Assembly: GCA_003513495.1 (NCBI GenBank)
Contig: DOPM01000055.1
Span: forward strand, 62,001 to 126,000
Length of the DNA: 64,000 bases
Reading direction: 5' to 3'
Source of the DNA: Desulfosporosinus sp.
Lineage (GTDB): Bacteria > Bacillota > Desulfitobacteriia > Desulfitobacteriales > Desulfitobacteriaceae
The translations under genes and the position numbers were made by a program. The notes beneath the pieces are model-generated. The model saw only the letters and a list, made by a program, of their open reading frames with translations, was not told where the DNA came from and made no database searches. Below, piece after piece: positions 1-8,302 of this stretch (position 1 is its first letter; each line of letters begins with the position of its first letter).

Positions 1-108
1 CTGTTCATTTTTTACATCCTATCTAACCTTTTTTTGATAGTAGTATTTGTTACTGGCAGCAATTACATACCTACATAAAAGCGGCGGCAAAATTGCAGGG
101 CGGGAGAT

Positions 109-963
109 TTATTTAAACATTATCTTTTTTGGAATACTACTTTCGCATGGAACCTTGACCTGGCATTTTCCACAACCATATCTTGGTTTAAACATTTCCT
201 TAGTTTTATTAACATATTCCGAACATAGTATATGATTTTTACCCGTCTCAAGGGATATAGCCTTAACTGGACAATTCTTCACACAAGCACCACACATAGA
301 ACAATTATGATAAATGTTATCTGATACACGAGTGTCAGGAGATAACTCTAACTCTGAAACAATACTTCCCAACCTCCCGGCAATTCCTTTTTCAGTAATA
401 AAGCCTTTAGAAAGTCCGAACGTTCCAAGTCCACATACAAATGCAATATGTCGTTCTGACCAATTGCTTGTATATACTCCGTCTCCACTGTGATTATCTG
501 ATTTTTGATCATTATTATAACCCGCTTTTGCCCAAAACCTCTTGTCCAAAGATGGTGAAAGACATTTATAACCGGCATTTGTCAATACAGCACACAAATA
601 TTGACAGAGCTTTACAATAAATGCCTGACCTTCTATTCTGCCATGCAACCATTCTTCCGAGGGCCATACCCCTTCCCTGCTGTTACCCTTCTTCACGACA
701 TCAGTAAAGGGTAAAAAAATGGAAATCACTGTTTTGGCCGTCGGCAACCATTCTTGAGGAGCAAGGAAATGTTTTCCGATGACCGATGGTTCAGTTAACT
801 TCTTAAAGTATGGGTCAAAAGCCGAGCCAAAGCCAAAAATCGGATTTTCAAAAATTCTCATGCCAACAACTGCTTCGCTTAGCGCAATCGACTCAGGTAT
901 TTTATTATGCTCTGATTCTTCCACAAACCTTTTCGCAATTTTAATTATTTCTATCTTATCCAT
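109..963 (-). CDS. QueG-related 4Fe-4S protein
   Basis: This is a soluble iron-sulfur protein of about 284 residues. Near its C terminus it has a classic ferredoxin cluster motif (CSMCGACVKNCP) and a further Cys-rich segment (GCGKCQVKVPC), the two-cluster pattern seen in epoxyqueuosine reductase relatives. It is shorter than true QueG (about 380 aa), so queuosine synthesis is not claimed; a role as an electron-transfer or corrinoid-linked reductase is equally possible. The start at 963 is chosen because a GGTGGAGGAT ribosome binding site lies just upstream; the longer frame to 1014 has none. It is divergent from the MerR operon and has no partner gene in the window. Confidence 0.75.
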   Translation of the reverse strand: MDKIEIIKIAKRFVEESEHNKIPESIALSEAVVGMRIFENPIFGFGSAFDPYFKKLTEPSVIGKHFLAPQEWLPTAKTVISIFLPFTDVVKKGNSREGVWPSEEWLHGRIEGQAFIVKLCQYLCAVLTNAGYKCLSPSLDKRFWAKAGYNNDQKSDNHSGDGVYTSNWSERHIAFVCGLGTFGLSKGFITEKGIAGRLGSIVSELELSPDTRVSDNIYHNCSMCGACVKNCPVKAISLETGKNHILCSEYVNKTKEMFKPRYGCGKCQVKVPCESSIPKKIMFK

Positions 964-1164
964 AATCCTCCACCCCTTACAAACCATTAATACAATAACA
1001 TCCGTTGCAACCATTTTAATCCATTTTGATGCTGCTTACAATAACTAAGAAACCTACCGGTTAAACGATTAGAATTAAATCCAAGATCGAGTCAAACAGG
1101 TTGCAAATTAACCCTGCTGAAGATCATCTAGTATTTGTTCTGTGCAAAGAACTCTATCCCCCAA

Positions 1165-1193
1165 TTGACTTTAACGTAAACTGGTATTATAAT
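1165..1193 (+). promoter_or_regulatory. SigA-type promoter of the MerR/acyl-CoA operon
   Basis: A TTGACT -35 box at 1165 and a TATAAT -10 box at 1188 are separated by exactly 17 bases, near-consensus for the vegetative sigma factor. The spacer begins TTAACGTAAAC, which resembles the TTTACGTTAACG-like sites known for MerR regulators of acyl-CoA catabolism, so this is probably also the MerR operator. The operator role is inference. Confidence 0.75.
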
Positions 1194-1236
1194 ATTCTTA
1201 ATATTAAAAATACAATATATCAGGGTGGGACAAAAA

Positions 1237-1629
1237 ATGGCAGAAACATCCGGACCAATTCTTACTATTTCAGAACTGGCTGACGAACTAGGAGTTACAG
1301 CTAGAACTATACGCTATTATGAGGAGGTGGGATTGATTGAACCGATACGCCATGAGGATATTGCTCAGAGACTTTATGGCGCGAGAGAACGTGGTCGGCT
1401 CAAGCTGATTTTAAGAGGAAAACGGCTTGGATTTTCTTTAACTCAAATTAAAGAAATGATTGATTTATATAATGCAGATCCCACGGAACGAGAACAGCTC
1501 CAGCGGACTATTGCCTACGGTGAGCAGCGATTGGCCGAAATTGATGAGCTGTTACAAGATTTGCAGGTCATGCGAGAAGAAATAATGGACTATCATAACA
1601 AGTTTGTGGAACGCTTAAAAAAGCTTTGA
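1237..1629 (+). CDS. MerR-family transcriptional regulator
   Basis: A 130-residue regulator. The N-terminal winged helix carries the MerR hallmark ELGVTARTIRYYEEVGLI (about residues 15-32), followed by a second DNA-contact segment and a C-terminal dimerisation helix (about 75-125). There is no Cys-rich metal-binding tail, so a metal sensor is unlikely. Lone-helix MerR proteins of this type (LiuR-like) control fatty-acid or branched-chain acyl-CoA degradation, which agrees with the two genes downstream. ATG at 1237 is preferred over GTG at 1225 because AGGGTGGGA is suitably placed upstream of the ATG. Its stop lies 36 bases before the dehydrogenase start, so the two are probably co-transcribed and the operon autoregulated. 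Confidence 0.85.
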   Translation: MAETSGPILTISELADELGVTARTIRYYEEVGLIEPIRHEDIAQRLYGARERGRLKLILRGKRLGFSLTQIKEMIDLYNADPTEREQLQRTIAYGEQRLAEIDELLQDLQVMREEIMDYHNKFVERLKKL

Positions 1630-1664
1630 AAGAGGTGAATCATCCGTTCAATGCGGATGGAACT

Positions 1665-2906
1665 ATGTTTGATTTCTTACTTAATGAGACACAAAAAGCA
1701 CTAGTTCAAGAAACGTCACACTTTGTCCGCACAAATGTTCCAAAACAACTAGTGTTGGATATGGATGCGGAAAAGGTTACCTACCCTAAGGAATATATTG
1801 ATTCTCTAGCCAAAGCGAATCTACTAGGATTACGGTTTCCCAAATCCTTGGGTGGACGGGAAATGGGTTGGGCTGAAGAAGTACTGGCCATCGTGGAAAT
1901 CGGTACCTTAGGGACCAGCTTAGGTTGTCTTTATTCCCTTCCCTCTATCGTTGGAGAGGCAATTAATAAATTTGGCAGCGAAGACTTAAAAACTCGATTC
2001 TTGAAACCAACCTTGGAAGGAAAACTCTGTACGGCAGAGGCATTGACAGAGCCAAGGGGGGGATCTGACTTTTTCGGCACAACCACTGTTGCAAAGCGGG
2101 TTGGGGATCATTATATTCTAAATGGTCAGAAACGCTTTGTCGTCGGTGCGGAAGGCGCGGACTACTTTATGGTTTACGCCAAAACGAGAGATGACGCTCC
2201 TCCCCATCAAAGTATTAGTGCCTTTTTGGTCGAACGTGACTCCACGGTGGAGGTCGGACACGTCTATGGTTTAATGGGTACCCGGGGCGGAGGAGCCGGG
2301 CGGGTTATTTTCAGGGATACAAAAGTACCTATAGAGAACTTAATCGGGCTAGAGCATGGGGCTGCTGCCATCTTCTATCAAATGATGATTCCCGAGAGGA
2401 TGACAAGTGCGTCAGGTGCAATTGGAATTGCTAAAGCAGCCTTGGATGTGGCAGCACGTTATAGTACTAAACGTAAGGCCTTTGGCCAGAAGATTAAAGA
2501 GTTTGAAGGGGTAAGTTTTAAGGTGGCGGAAAGCATTACTCAGCTTGATGCAGCCATGGCCCTCGTTTATACAACGGCTCAGGCTATTGATGCCGGTATT
2601 GAACCCCCTCGAGCCCGTCGGCTCGTTTCGGAAGCCAAGAAATTTGCCACCGAAACCTGTTGGACCATCGTGAATGCTGCTATGCAGATTATGGGCGGTA
2701 TTGGCTATACCAATGTTTATCCCATCGAAAGAATGCTTAGAGACACTCGCTTGATCATGATTTGGACGGGTACGAATGAAATAATGAATTTAATTATTCA
2801 GCACGAATATTATAAAGAACTTGCCGGTCGCAAACCGGATTCTCAACGTGACTGGGAAGAGGATGCACCAAACGCCCACCTTCTAGACGAAAAGATCTAT
2901 GAGTAA
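1665..2906 (+). CDS. Acyl-CoA dehydrogenase
   Basis: A flavoprotein that oxidises an acyl-CoA to the 2-enoyl-CoA. Family features in order are an N-terminal helical domain, the middle-domain signature CTAEALTEPRGGSDFFGTTT (about residues 125-145), the KRFVVGAEGADYF beta-domain, and the C-terminal helical bundle with RKAFGQKIKEFEGV and MQIMGGIGYTNVYPIERMLRDTR. The substrate cannot be told from sequence. A TTG at 1626 gives a longer frame but has no ribosome binding site; ATG at 1665 follows GGATGGA, so that start is used with modest certainty. The gene sits between a MerR regulator and an acyl-CoA ligase, suggesting a small acid-activation and oxidation pathway. Confidence 0.88.
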   Translation: MFDFLLNETQKALVQETSHFVRTNVPKQLVLDMDAEKVTYPKEYIDSLAKANLLGLRFPKSLGGREMGWAEEVLAIVEIGTLGTSLGCLYSLPSIVGEAINKFGSEDLKTRFLKPTLEGKLCTAEALTEPRGGSDFFGTTTVAKRVGDHYILNGQKRFVVGAEGADYFMVYAKTRDDAPPHQSISAFLVERDSTVEVGHVYGLMGTRGGGAGRVIFRDTKVPIENLIGLEHGAAAIFYQMMIPERMTSASGAIGIAKAALDVAARYSTKRKAFGQKIKEFEGVSFKVAESITQLDAAMALVYTTAQAIDAGIEPPRARRLVSEAKKFATETCWTIVNAAMQIMGGIGYTNVYPIERMLRDTRLIMIWTGTNEIMNLIIQHEYYKELAGRKPDSQRDWEEDAPNAHLLDEKIYE

Positions 2907-2957
2907 GTAGTATCATTTTCTGGGATTAATCAAATACAGAGGATGAGGAGATGTATT

Positions 2958-4463
2958 ATGGATAATCTTTGGAATCTATTAGAACGGAATGCCCGGAATT
3001 TTTTGGATGCAGTAGCAGTGCGCTTTCCTGCTGAAGGTCGGAATCTAAGTTGGCTAGATCTGCGAGATCATGCCCTAAGCTTAGCAAATCAACTCACTTC
3101 TTTAGGTGTAAGCAAAAGCGAGCGCATCGGGGTTCTCTTTCCCAATTGTCCAGAATTCATCATTGCTTTTTATGCAACAGCCTATATTGGGGCAGTCGTA
3201 GTGCCCATTAACGGTCGCCTAACCGTCCCTGAAATCAATTATATCTTAGAGGATAGTGGAGCAAGAGCCTTACTCTTTGCAGAAGATAGACGGGAGACTG
3301 CAGAAATAGCTGCCCAAGGGACTCAGGTTACGGTGTTCTTATCTAATACTGAATTTGCGAAGGATATCACAGGTCAGTCAATGAGCCTGGAATACTGTGC
3401 TTCAGGATACGGCGAAGCTTCAGAAATGGCTGAAATCCTCTATACATCCGGCACTACTGGCCGACCAAAGGGTGTCATGCTATCCCACTACTCTGTAATT
3501 TCTGTTGCTCAGATGATGGCCTATGAGGCCCAAATTTATAGCGGTGATAATGCTTTGGTTTTGATGCCTCTTACTCATTCCGCGCCCCTCAATCTTTTTA
3601 TGGTCGGTGCTTTTTGGGCTGGGGCGTCCGTCACATTAGGAGAGTTCACTCCCCAAACGCTGTTGGAATTAGCTGCCGGTGAGCGCACTACCCACTTTTT
3701 TGGAGCTCCGGTAGCCTATCAATTCATGTTAAGAGTCCCTAATCTCAGCGACTACGATCTTACCTCGATGAAATGCTGGATTTATGGTGGGGCTCCGGTG
3801 GGCAGAGAACAAATATTGGCATGGCAAAAAGCAATCCCAGGAAAATTTATGTCGGTTTATGGACTCACAGAGGCAGGTCCTAATGGCATGGCTTTGCGTC
3901 CTTGGGAACATGATAAAAAGGCTGGCAGCATCGGAAATAGAGGGGCTATTAATTCAGAAGTTAAGCTGCTAAGCGATACCGGCCAAGAAGTTGGTAATGG
4001 AGAGATCGGAGAGATTGCCCTTAAAGTCCCAAGTCTTATGCTCGGGTATCATAACAACCCGATCGCAACGGAACAGACACTTCTGGACGGTTGGCTTCTC
4101 ACCGGTGATATAGGCAAGAAGGATGAGGATGGGTATATTTGGTTCTTGGATCGAAAGAAAGACATGATAATCTCTGGTGGTGTGAACATCTATCCTAAAG
4201 AGATTGAGGATCTTCTCCTTACCCATCCCAATATTATGGATGCAGCGGTCATCGGGTTACCCCACTTAGATTGGGGTGAAACGGTTACCGCAGTCATTGT
4301 GGTCGCTCCGGGATGTGATCCAATCGATGCATCCGCTCTACAAGCCTTTTGCAGTGCTTCCTTGGCAGACTATAAAATACCTAAGCTTGATAAAGTTGTT
4401 CCAGCACTGCCAAGAAATTCATCCGGCAAGATCCAGAAATTTGCCTTGCGTACATTAGAATAG
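2958..4463 (+). CDS. AMP-forming acyl-CoA synthetase
   Basis: An ANL-superfamily ligase of 501 residues that activates a carboxylic acid with ATP and CoA. The P-loop-like A3 motif YTSGTTGRPKGVML, the A5 motif VYGLTEAGPNG, the TGDIGKKDEDGYIWFLDRKKD hinge region and the C-terminal RNSSGKIQK lysine are all present, so the enzyme looks complete. ATG at 2958 is preceded by GAGGAG at a good distance; the in-frame ATG at 2943 overlaps that site and is rejected. It follows the acyl-CoA dehydrogenase by about 50 bases and probably supplies its substrate. Chain length is unknown; medium-chain or branched acids are plausible. Confidence 0.88.
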   Translation: MDNLWNLLERNARNFLDAVAVRFPAEGRNLSWLDLRDHALSLANQLTSLGVSKSERIGVLFPNCPEFIIAFYATAYIGAVVVPINGRLTVPEINYILEDSGARALLFAEDRRETAEIAAQGTQVTVFLSNTEFAKDITGQSMSLEYCASGYGEASEMAEILYTSGTTGRPKGVMLSHYSVISVAQMMAYEAQIYSGDNALVLMPLTHSAPLNLFMVGAFWAGASVTLGEFTPQTLLELAAGERTTHFFGAPVAYQFMLRVPNLSDYDLTSMKCWIYGGAPVGREQILAWQKAIPGKFMSVYGLTEAGPNGMALRPWEHDKKAGSIGNRGAINSEVKLLSDTGQEVGNGEIGEIALKVPSLMLGYHNNPIATEQTLLDGWLLTGDIGKKDEDGYIWFLDRKKDMIISGGVNIYPKEIEDLLLTHPNIMDAAVIGLPHLDWGETVTAVIVVAPGCDPIDASALQAFCSASLADYKIPKLDKVVPALPRNSSGKIQKFALRTLE

Positions 4464-4472
4464 TAAACTACT

Positions 4473-4697
4473 TTAGCTAAAATTGAACATCGAGATTTTG
4501 GTGGGAAATGAGGCACCTAGGCCCACTATAAAATTTCTTTTAGGACAATCATCACTGTGTTCACACACCTCACACTTGTAATTATAAGCTGATATATCAC
4601 TCACTAGATAAACCTCAAATTGTGGTCCCTCCTCTTGATGATAATCCGTGGCAGGAAACCACTCGGCATAACCCGTCCCATACTTTCTGTATTGCAC
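4473..4697 (-). pseudogene. Remnant of a GyrI-like effector-binding domain
   Basis: The 74-residue frame contains YAEWFPATDY, EEGPQFEVY and YKCEVC, which match the last third of GyrI-like (AraC-type) effector-binding domains. No DNA-binding or N-terminal part is present, and upstream sequence does not continue the domain in the same frame. It is best read as the tail of a decayed AraC or SRPBCC-type regulator. A free-standing peptide is less likely because the start lacks a good ribosome binding site. Confidence 0.5.
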
Positions 4698-4737
4698 TCT
4701 AACATTTTATTAATTGCTTATCCCTTAAACCAACATA

Positions 4738-4768
4738 AAGAGCCAGAGAACAATTCTCTAGCTCTTTG
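4738..4768 (-). terminator. Terminator after the flagellin gene
   Basis: AAAGAGC and AGAG arms pair across a short loop with CTCT and GCTCTTT, about 30 bases beyond the flagellin stop. The U-tract is weak. It also marks the boundary to the GyrI-like remnant. Confidence 0.65.
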
Positions 4769-4801
4769 TTTATCAGTATTAAGAATTCCTTCTAAATTAG
4801 A

Positions 4802-7753
4802 TTAACGGAGTAACTGAAGAACGCCCTGAGGCTGCTGGTTGGCTTGAGCCAACATCGCTTGAGCAGCTTGAGAAAGGATATTATTCTTTTGGAACTGCAT
4901 CATTTCTTTGGCCATATCAACGTCACGAATACGAGACTCAGCAGCAGTGAGGTTCTCGCTGGAAGTTCCAAGGTTAGTTACTGTATGCTCTAGGCGGTTT
5001 GTGAAGGCACCTAACTTAGAACGTTCTGCTGATACAATATTAATAGCATCGTCAAGTACTTTAATAGCTGCGGTTGCCTTTACAGCAGTAGATACATCTA
5101 ATGCATATTCAGTTCCCGTACTATCCGTTCCATTAGTCACTTCTTTACCATCTGTATCAGAACGGTATGAAGCAGTAATATCATTATTTTGACTATCTTT
5201 AACCGTTTTAGTAGCAGCTGCAGCTGTATTAGAAATGCCTAATGCATTTGCACGCATATCATTCACGTCAATGGAGAACGTCTGCCCAGCATTAGCCCCT
5301 ACCTGCATTGTTAAGGAATTATCTACTGTATCGTCAGCGACTTTGAAGGTTACTTTGTCGCCACCCGCAACACTACTCGAGGTTTCAACAGTAACGCCGT
5401 TGCCAAAATCAATTTTATCCCCTTTATTAAAGGCGACTGCATCCCCTAGGTCATTACTAGTACTTGTATTTGTTAGTTGTGCTTTAAAATTATCCACTCC
5501 AGCTTTTACAGAAAAGAATACATCTCCAGCAGCTAAATCTGCCTTATCATATTCGAATACTACTCCATTGCCTAAATCAATCTCAGAATCGTCCCCAGCT
5601 CCATTTAGGACCATGGATCCTAATCCGTTAGTTCCATCCGCATCTTGTACTTCTGCAGTGTATGTTGTTTGCGGTGCAACAGTAAAGTCAATAAATTTAC
5701 TTCCTGCCACCATAGTGTTAAGACTTGCAGATGCTAAATCGATGAATATTCCGTTTCCTGAATCTCCTATTGCGATATTTTTTAATTTGTCTGGATCAGC
5801 TAAATCAGCTTCTGTCAATGTTTTAGTAGTTCCAAGCGCTTCACCAGCATCTAAAACATCATCTGAATTTACATCGCTATAAAGGGTTACGCCATAAGAT
5901 GTATTCACATCGACAGTTGTAACTTGAGTTTGCCCTCCAGCTAATAGGGTCGCATCGATGCCCATGGTCAAGTCTTTCGTTCCAGCACCCGGGTCCATAT
6001 CAAACGTTATTGCGGCGCCATCATCACTGCCGTCTTGTTTAAAACTTTGAGAAACTTTATTGGCAGTATCTCCGTCTTTGACAACAGTTACTTGAGTACG
6101 AATTGCATCGCTACCTAAATCTAGAACATCACCGCTAAAAGCACCTACTGTGCCATCGGTTTTAGTTGCATCACTTGCAAACATTTTTGCTTTATCAACA
6201 TCAAAGGAAATGTCTCCTAGGACAATTGTTTGAGCACCTGCAGTGTTGGTAAAAGTAGCTTCAGCTGATTGTACTACCGTATCACCAGAACCAGTATTAT
6301 TGGTTAACACAAAGCGCATCTTAACGTCATTTGTAGTATTTGTAACTGCTGAGGAAGTAGCCCCTAGTTCAAATTCATTTGTACCACCCACAGTAAATGT
6401 ACTACCTAATTCATCATTACTGCTTTTGATAGTGATTCCTGTCCCTGATCGTTCAACTGTAAACGTTAAACCATCATGAGCAGTACCATCAAAGGTATTA
6501 TTGATGTCAGATTGTAACGCTGTAACAAGATTATCGATATTAGCCGTACTAGTTAGATCATACGAGTTTGCTGAAGCTAAAGCGCCTACATTTGTTAAGG
6601 TAATACCTTGACCATTAACAGTCAGAGTATCGTCCGATAAATTAGCAGTGGTATTCACATAAGTCGCTGAAGCTAATGTTGATTGAGTATCTCCTAGTTG
6701 AGTCAAGTTAACTTTATAATTGTCTGCCTCAGCGTAGGTTGAGTTTCCGGCTATAGCTAAATTATAAATTGCACCAGAAGTGTTATCAACATTGAATACA
6801 TCACCTGCACCTGCACCAACACCAGTACCAGTCACACTAGCTTCATCAATAACAGTGTCCACAGCTATGTCGAATCTGGTATTATCATCAAATGCCGATA
6901 CATCTACGTTACTGATACCGGCAGCATTACTACCGGTTGCTGTTTTGTCAACAGTCTTAGTTACATCAATATTGTATGTCCCAGCGCCTAAATTTGAGTT
7001 GCCGGCAATTTTTATTGCCTCATTTCCATTTGCATCATTTAATAAGCTGTCCGCGTCATTTGATCCGGTTATCGCTTTTACACTTTCTTGTTTGACCTCA
7101 ATCTTATAACTGCCCTCAGCTAATGTAGTCGATCCCGCTGTTAATACTTCGGCATCAGTGACTCCACTGTTTTGCGCGGATGAAATTTGGCTTTGTGCAT
7201 CATTTGTAACGGTTACCTTGTAGTCCCCAATTGCTAAATTAGAAGTTTGAGCAATTTTTGCATTATTTAGTGCACCTGCTGTACCCACAGTATACGTATC
7301 ATCCGTTACCTGGCGTCCATCACCGGTTACGGCTATGCTTCCGTTCAATAACTTTTTCGAGTTAAATTCAGTACTATTACCAATACGGTTTACTTCTGAA
7401 GTCAGCTGATTAATTTCCTTCTGGATTTCACCACGGTCAGTTTCAGTGTTTGTGTCATTGGAGGCTTGAGCTGATAATTCCCGCATCCGTTGTAAAATGC
7501 TGTGAGTTTCGCTCAAGGAACCTTCTGCCGTTTGAATCAAGGAAATTGCGTCCTGGGAGTTGCGAGCAGCTTGATCTAAACCACGGATCTGACCACGCAT
7601 TTTCTCAGAAATCGCCAAACCTGCGGCATCATCTCCAGCTTTGTTAATACGAAGACCTGATGACAGTTTTTCTAAGGATTTACTGGTTTGCACGTTGTTA
7701 GTGCTCAACTGGCGATAGGTGTTAAGAGACGCCATATTGTGATTGATAATCAT
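4802..7753 (-). CDS. hag: Giant flagellin with a long variable insert
   Basis: The secreted filament subunit of the flagellum. Conserved D0/D1 segments lie at both ends: residues 1-145 (MIINHNMASLNTYRQL, SSGLRINKAGDDAAGLAISE) and about the last 95 (ENLTAAESRIRDVDMAKEM, ILSQAAQAMLAQANQ). Between them is an insert of some 740 residues, making 983 aa in total against roughly 270-500 for most flagellins. The first part of the insert has diverged repeats with a LAxGxYKIxV core. The insert is Asp/Asn/Thr-rich, without Cys, as expected for a surface-exposed D2/D3 region. GGAGG lies 8 bases before the ATG, inside an apparent CsrA site. It is downstream of csrA on the same strand. Glycosylation is possible but not visible. 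Confidence 0.95.
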   Translation of the reverse strand: MIINHNMASLNTYRQLSTNNVQTSKSLEKLSSGLRINKAGDDAAGLAISEKMRGQIRGLDQAARNSQDAISLIQTAEGSLSETHSILQRMRELSAQASNDTNTETDRGEIQKEINQLTSEVNRIGNSTEFNSKKLLNGSIAVTGDGRQVTDDTYTVGTAGALNNAKIAQTSNLAIGDYKVTVTNDAQSQISSAQNSGVTDAEVLTAGSTTLAEGSYKIEVKQESVKAITGSNDADSLLNDANGNEAIKIAGNSNLGAGTYNIDVTKTVDKTATGSNAAGISNVDVSAFDDNTRFDIAVDTVIDEASVTGTGVGAGAGDVFNVDNTSGAIYNLAIAGNSTYAEADNYKVNLTQLGDTQSTLASATYVNTTANLSDDTLTVNGQGITLTNVGALASANSYDLTSTANIDNLVTALQSDINNTFDGTAHDGLTFTVERSGTGITIKSSNDELGSTFTVGGTNEFELGATSSAVTNTTNDVKMRFVLTNNTGSGDTVVQSAEATFTNTAGAQTIVLGDISFDVDKAKMFASDATKTDGTVGAFSGDVLDLGSDAIRTQVTVVKDGDTANKVSQSFKQDGSDDGAAITFDMDPGAGTKDLTMGIDATLLAGGQTQVTTVDVNTSYGVTLYSDVNSDDVLDAGEALGTTKTLTEADLADPDKLKNIAIGDSGNGIFIDLASASLNTMVAGSKFIDFTVAPQTTYTAEVQDADGTNGLGSMVLNGAGDDSEIDLGNGVVFEYDKADLAAGDVFFSVKAGVDNFKAQLTNTSTSNDLGDAVAFNKGDKIDFGNGVTVETSSSVAGGDKVTFKVADDTVDNSLTMQVGANAGQTFSIDVNDMRANALGISNTAAAATKTVKDSQNNDITASYRSDTDGKEVTNGTDSTGTEYALDVSTAVKATAAIKVLDDAINIVSAERSKLGAFTNRLEHTVTNLGTSSENLTAAESRIRDVDMAKEMMQFQKNNILSQAAQAMLAQANQQPQGVLQLLR

Positions 7754-7760
7754 AATTAAA

Positions 7761-7772
7761 ACCTCCGTGTAC
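7761..7772 (-). promoter_or_regulatory. CsrA-type site overlapping the flagellin ribosome binding site
   Basis: The flagellin leader reads GUACACGGAGGU here, matching 10 of 12 positions of the CsrA selection consensus RUACARGGAUGU, and the GGAGG is also the Shine-Dalgarno sequence. CsrA bound here would block ribosome access, as known for Bacillus subtilis hag. Site identity is seen; binding is inferred. Confidence 0.75.
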
Positions 7773-7783
7773 TTTTTAATTTA

Positions 7784-7803
7784 TGTGAACTTCCGTGTTC
7801 ACA
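7784..7803 (-). promoter_or_regulatory. Upstream CsrA-type hairpin in the flagellin leader
   Basis: UGUGAAC and GUUCACA form a perfect 7-bp stem closing the six-base loop ACGGAA, so a GGA is exposed in the loop. Together with the site over the ribosome binding site, this gives the two-site layout described for hag in Bacillus. Confidence 0.7.
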
Positions 7804-7854
7804 CATTTATAACAAGCCTCATGGCCACTCGGCTTATTACCAAAAAATAATTAG

Positions 7855-8043
7855 TTATGACACATCTAAATGTTCACTGGCCGCTTTGGTATTGCGTTCG
7901 TAGACCTCTCCTCTTAAGATATTGACGTTTTTTGGAGCATCGATGGCAAGACGCAGATCGCCTTCTTCACTTTTCACAACTTTAACCATAATGTCTGAGC
8001 CAATTAACACGTATTCACCTGGTTTTCTACCTAAAACCAACAT
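7855..8043 (-). CDS. csrA: CsrA translational regulator (first copy)
   Basis: A 62-residue RNA-binding dimer that blocks or modulates translation at GGA-containing sites. It starts MLVLGRKPGEYVLIG and contains LRLAIDAPKNVNILRGEVYE, the beta-strand core and the RNA-contacting RGEVYE segment. The AAGGAGGAT ribosome binding site itself contains GGA and is preceded by CAAGGA, so autoregulation is possible. It lies about 100 bases upstream of the flagellin gene on the same strand. No fliW, the usual Firmicute antagonist of CsrA, is present in the window. Confidence 0.95.
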   Translation of the reverse strand: MLVLGRKPGEYVLIGSDIMVKVVKSEEGDLRLAIDAPKNVNILRGEVYERNTKAASEHLDVS

Positions 8044-8080
8044 AAAATCATCCTCCTTGAATTAATTTGGCTGAAGACAT

Positions 8081-8138
8081 AAAAAAGCCGTTCATACCCC
8101 TATTTCCTATATCCTTATAGGTAGAGGTATAAAACGAC
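8081..8138 (-). terminator. Terminator-like hairpin with an AGGA tetraloop
   Basis: GUCGUU pairs with AACGGC, followed by AUACC/GGUAU and an apical stem CCUAUA/UAUAGG closing the loop AGGA; six U follow at 8086-8081. The shape is that of an intrinsic terminator, and its tip is an ideal CsrA hairpin. It ends about 38 bases before the first-copy csrA start, so it could act as an attenuator in that leader. Confidence 0.75.
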
Positions 8139-8183
8139 TCATCCTTGTACTCTATTTGCTTATAAATTTTTGTGAGTAAACAC

Positions 8184-8247
8184 AAAAAACGATACATTTA
8201 CTAAAATGCTCCTGCGTCCTGCAAGAAATTTTAGAAAAATGTATCGT
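8184..8247 (-). terminator. Terminator-like hairpin with two GGA in its loop
   Basis: ACGAUACAUUU and CUAAAAU pair with AUUUUAG and AAAUGUAUCGU across a small internal loop, about 18 base pairs, and are followed by a run of U at 8189-8184. The apical loop carries GCAGGACGCAGGA, two GGA motifs. A third GGA (8249-8247) overlaps the base of the stem. The U-run marks the minus strand as the transcribed one. Confidence 0.8.
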
Positions 8248-8302
8248 CCTTGATATAGAGAGTTAATAAATTGATTTTTTATGTCCTCATATTCTATATC
8301 GT

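Larger units (their letters stand above)
8081..8300 (-). ncRNA. Candidate CsrA-binding RNA or csrA leader
   Basis: Between the two csrA genes lies about 220 bases without an open frame but with seven GGA motifs on the minus strand (at 8286, 8249, 8219, 8212, 8144, 8114 and 8107). Several sit in hairpin loops: AUG-AGGA-CAU, the double GCAGGA loop and CCUAUA-AGGA-UAUAGG. One single-stranded site, GUACAAGGAUGA, matches the CsrA consensus at 11 of 12 positions. Two U-tailed hairpins follow each other with the same plan: a CAAGGA just before the stem, GGA in the loop, then a U-run. It could be a CsrB-like decoy RNA or a CsrA-sensing attenuator upstream of csrA and hag. No clear promoter was found. 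Confidence 0.6.

Noticed and set aside
1..108. Possible gene at the left edge
   Set aside because: Only short frames with no ribosome binding site; nothing can be supported.
5235..5882. Long plus-strand open frame (215 codons), with others at 6243-6479 and 6780-7109
   Set aside because: These lie antisense to the flagellin gene and exist only because of its low-complexity Thr/Asn/Asp codons; no ribosome binding site or family similarity.
7804..7854. Sigma-28 promoter for the flagellin gene (CTAA and GCCGAG boxes)
   Set aside because: The -10 resemblance is weak and spacing is poor; a promoter further upstream, before csrA, is as likely.
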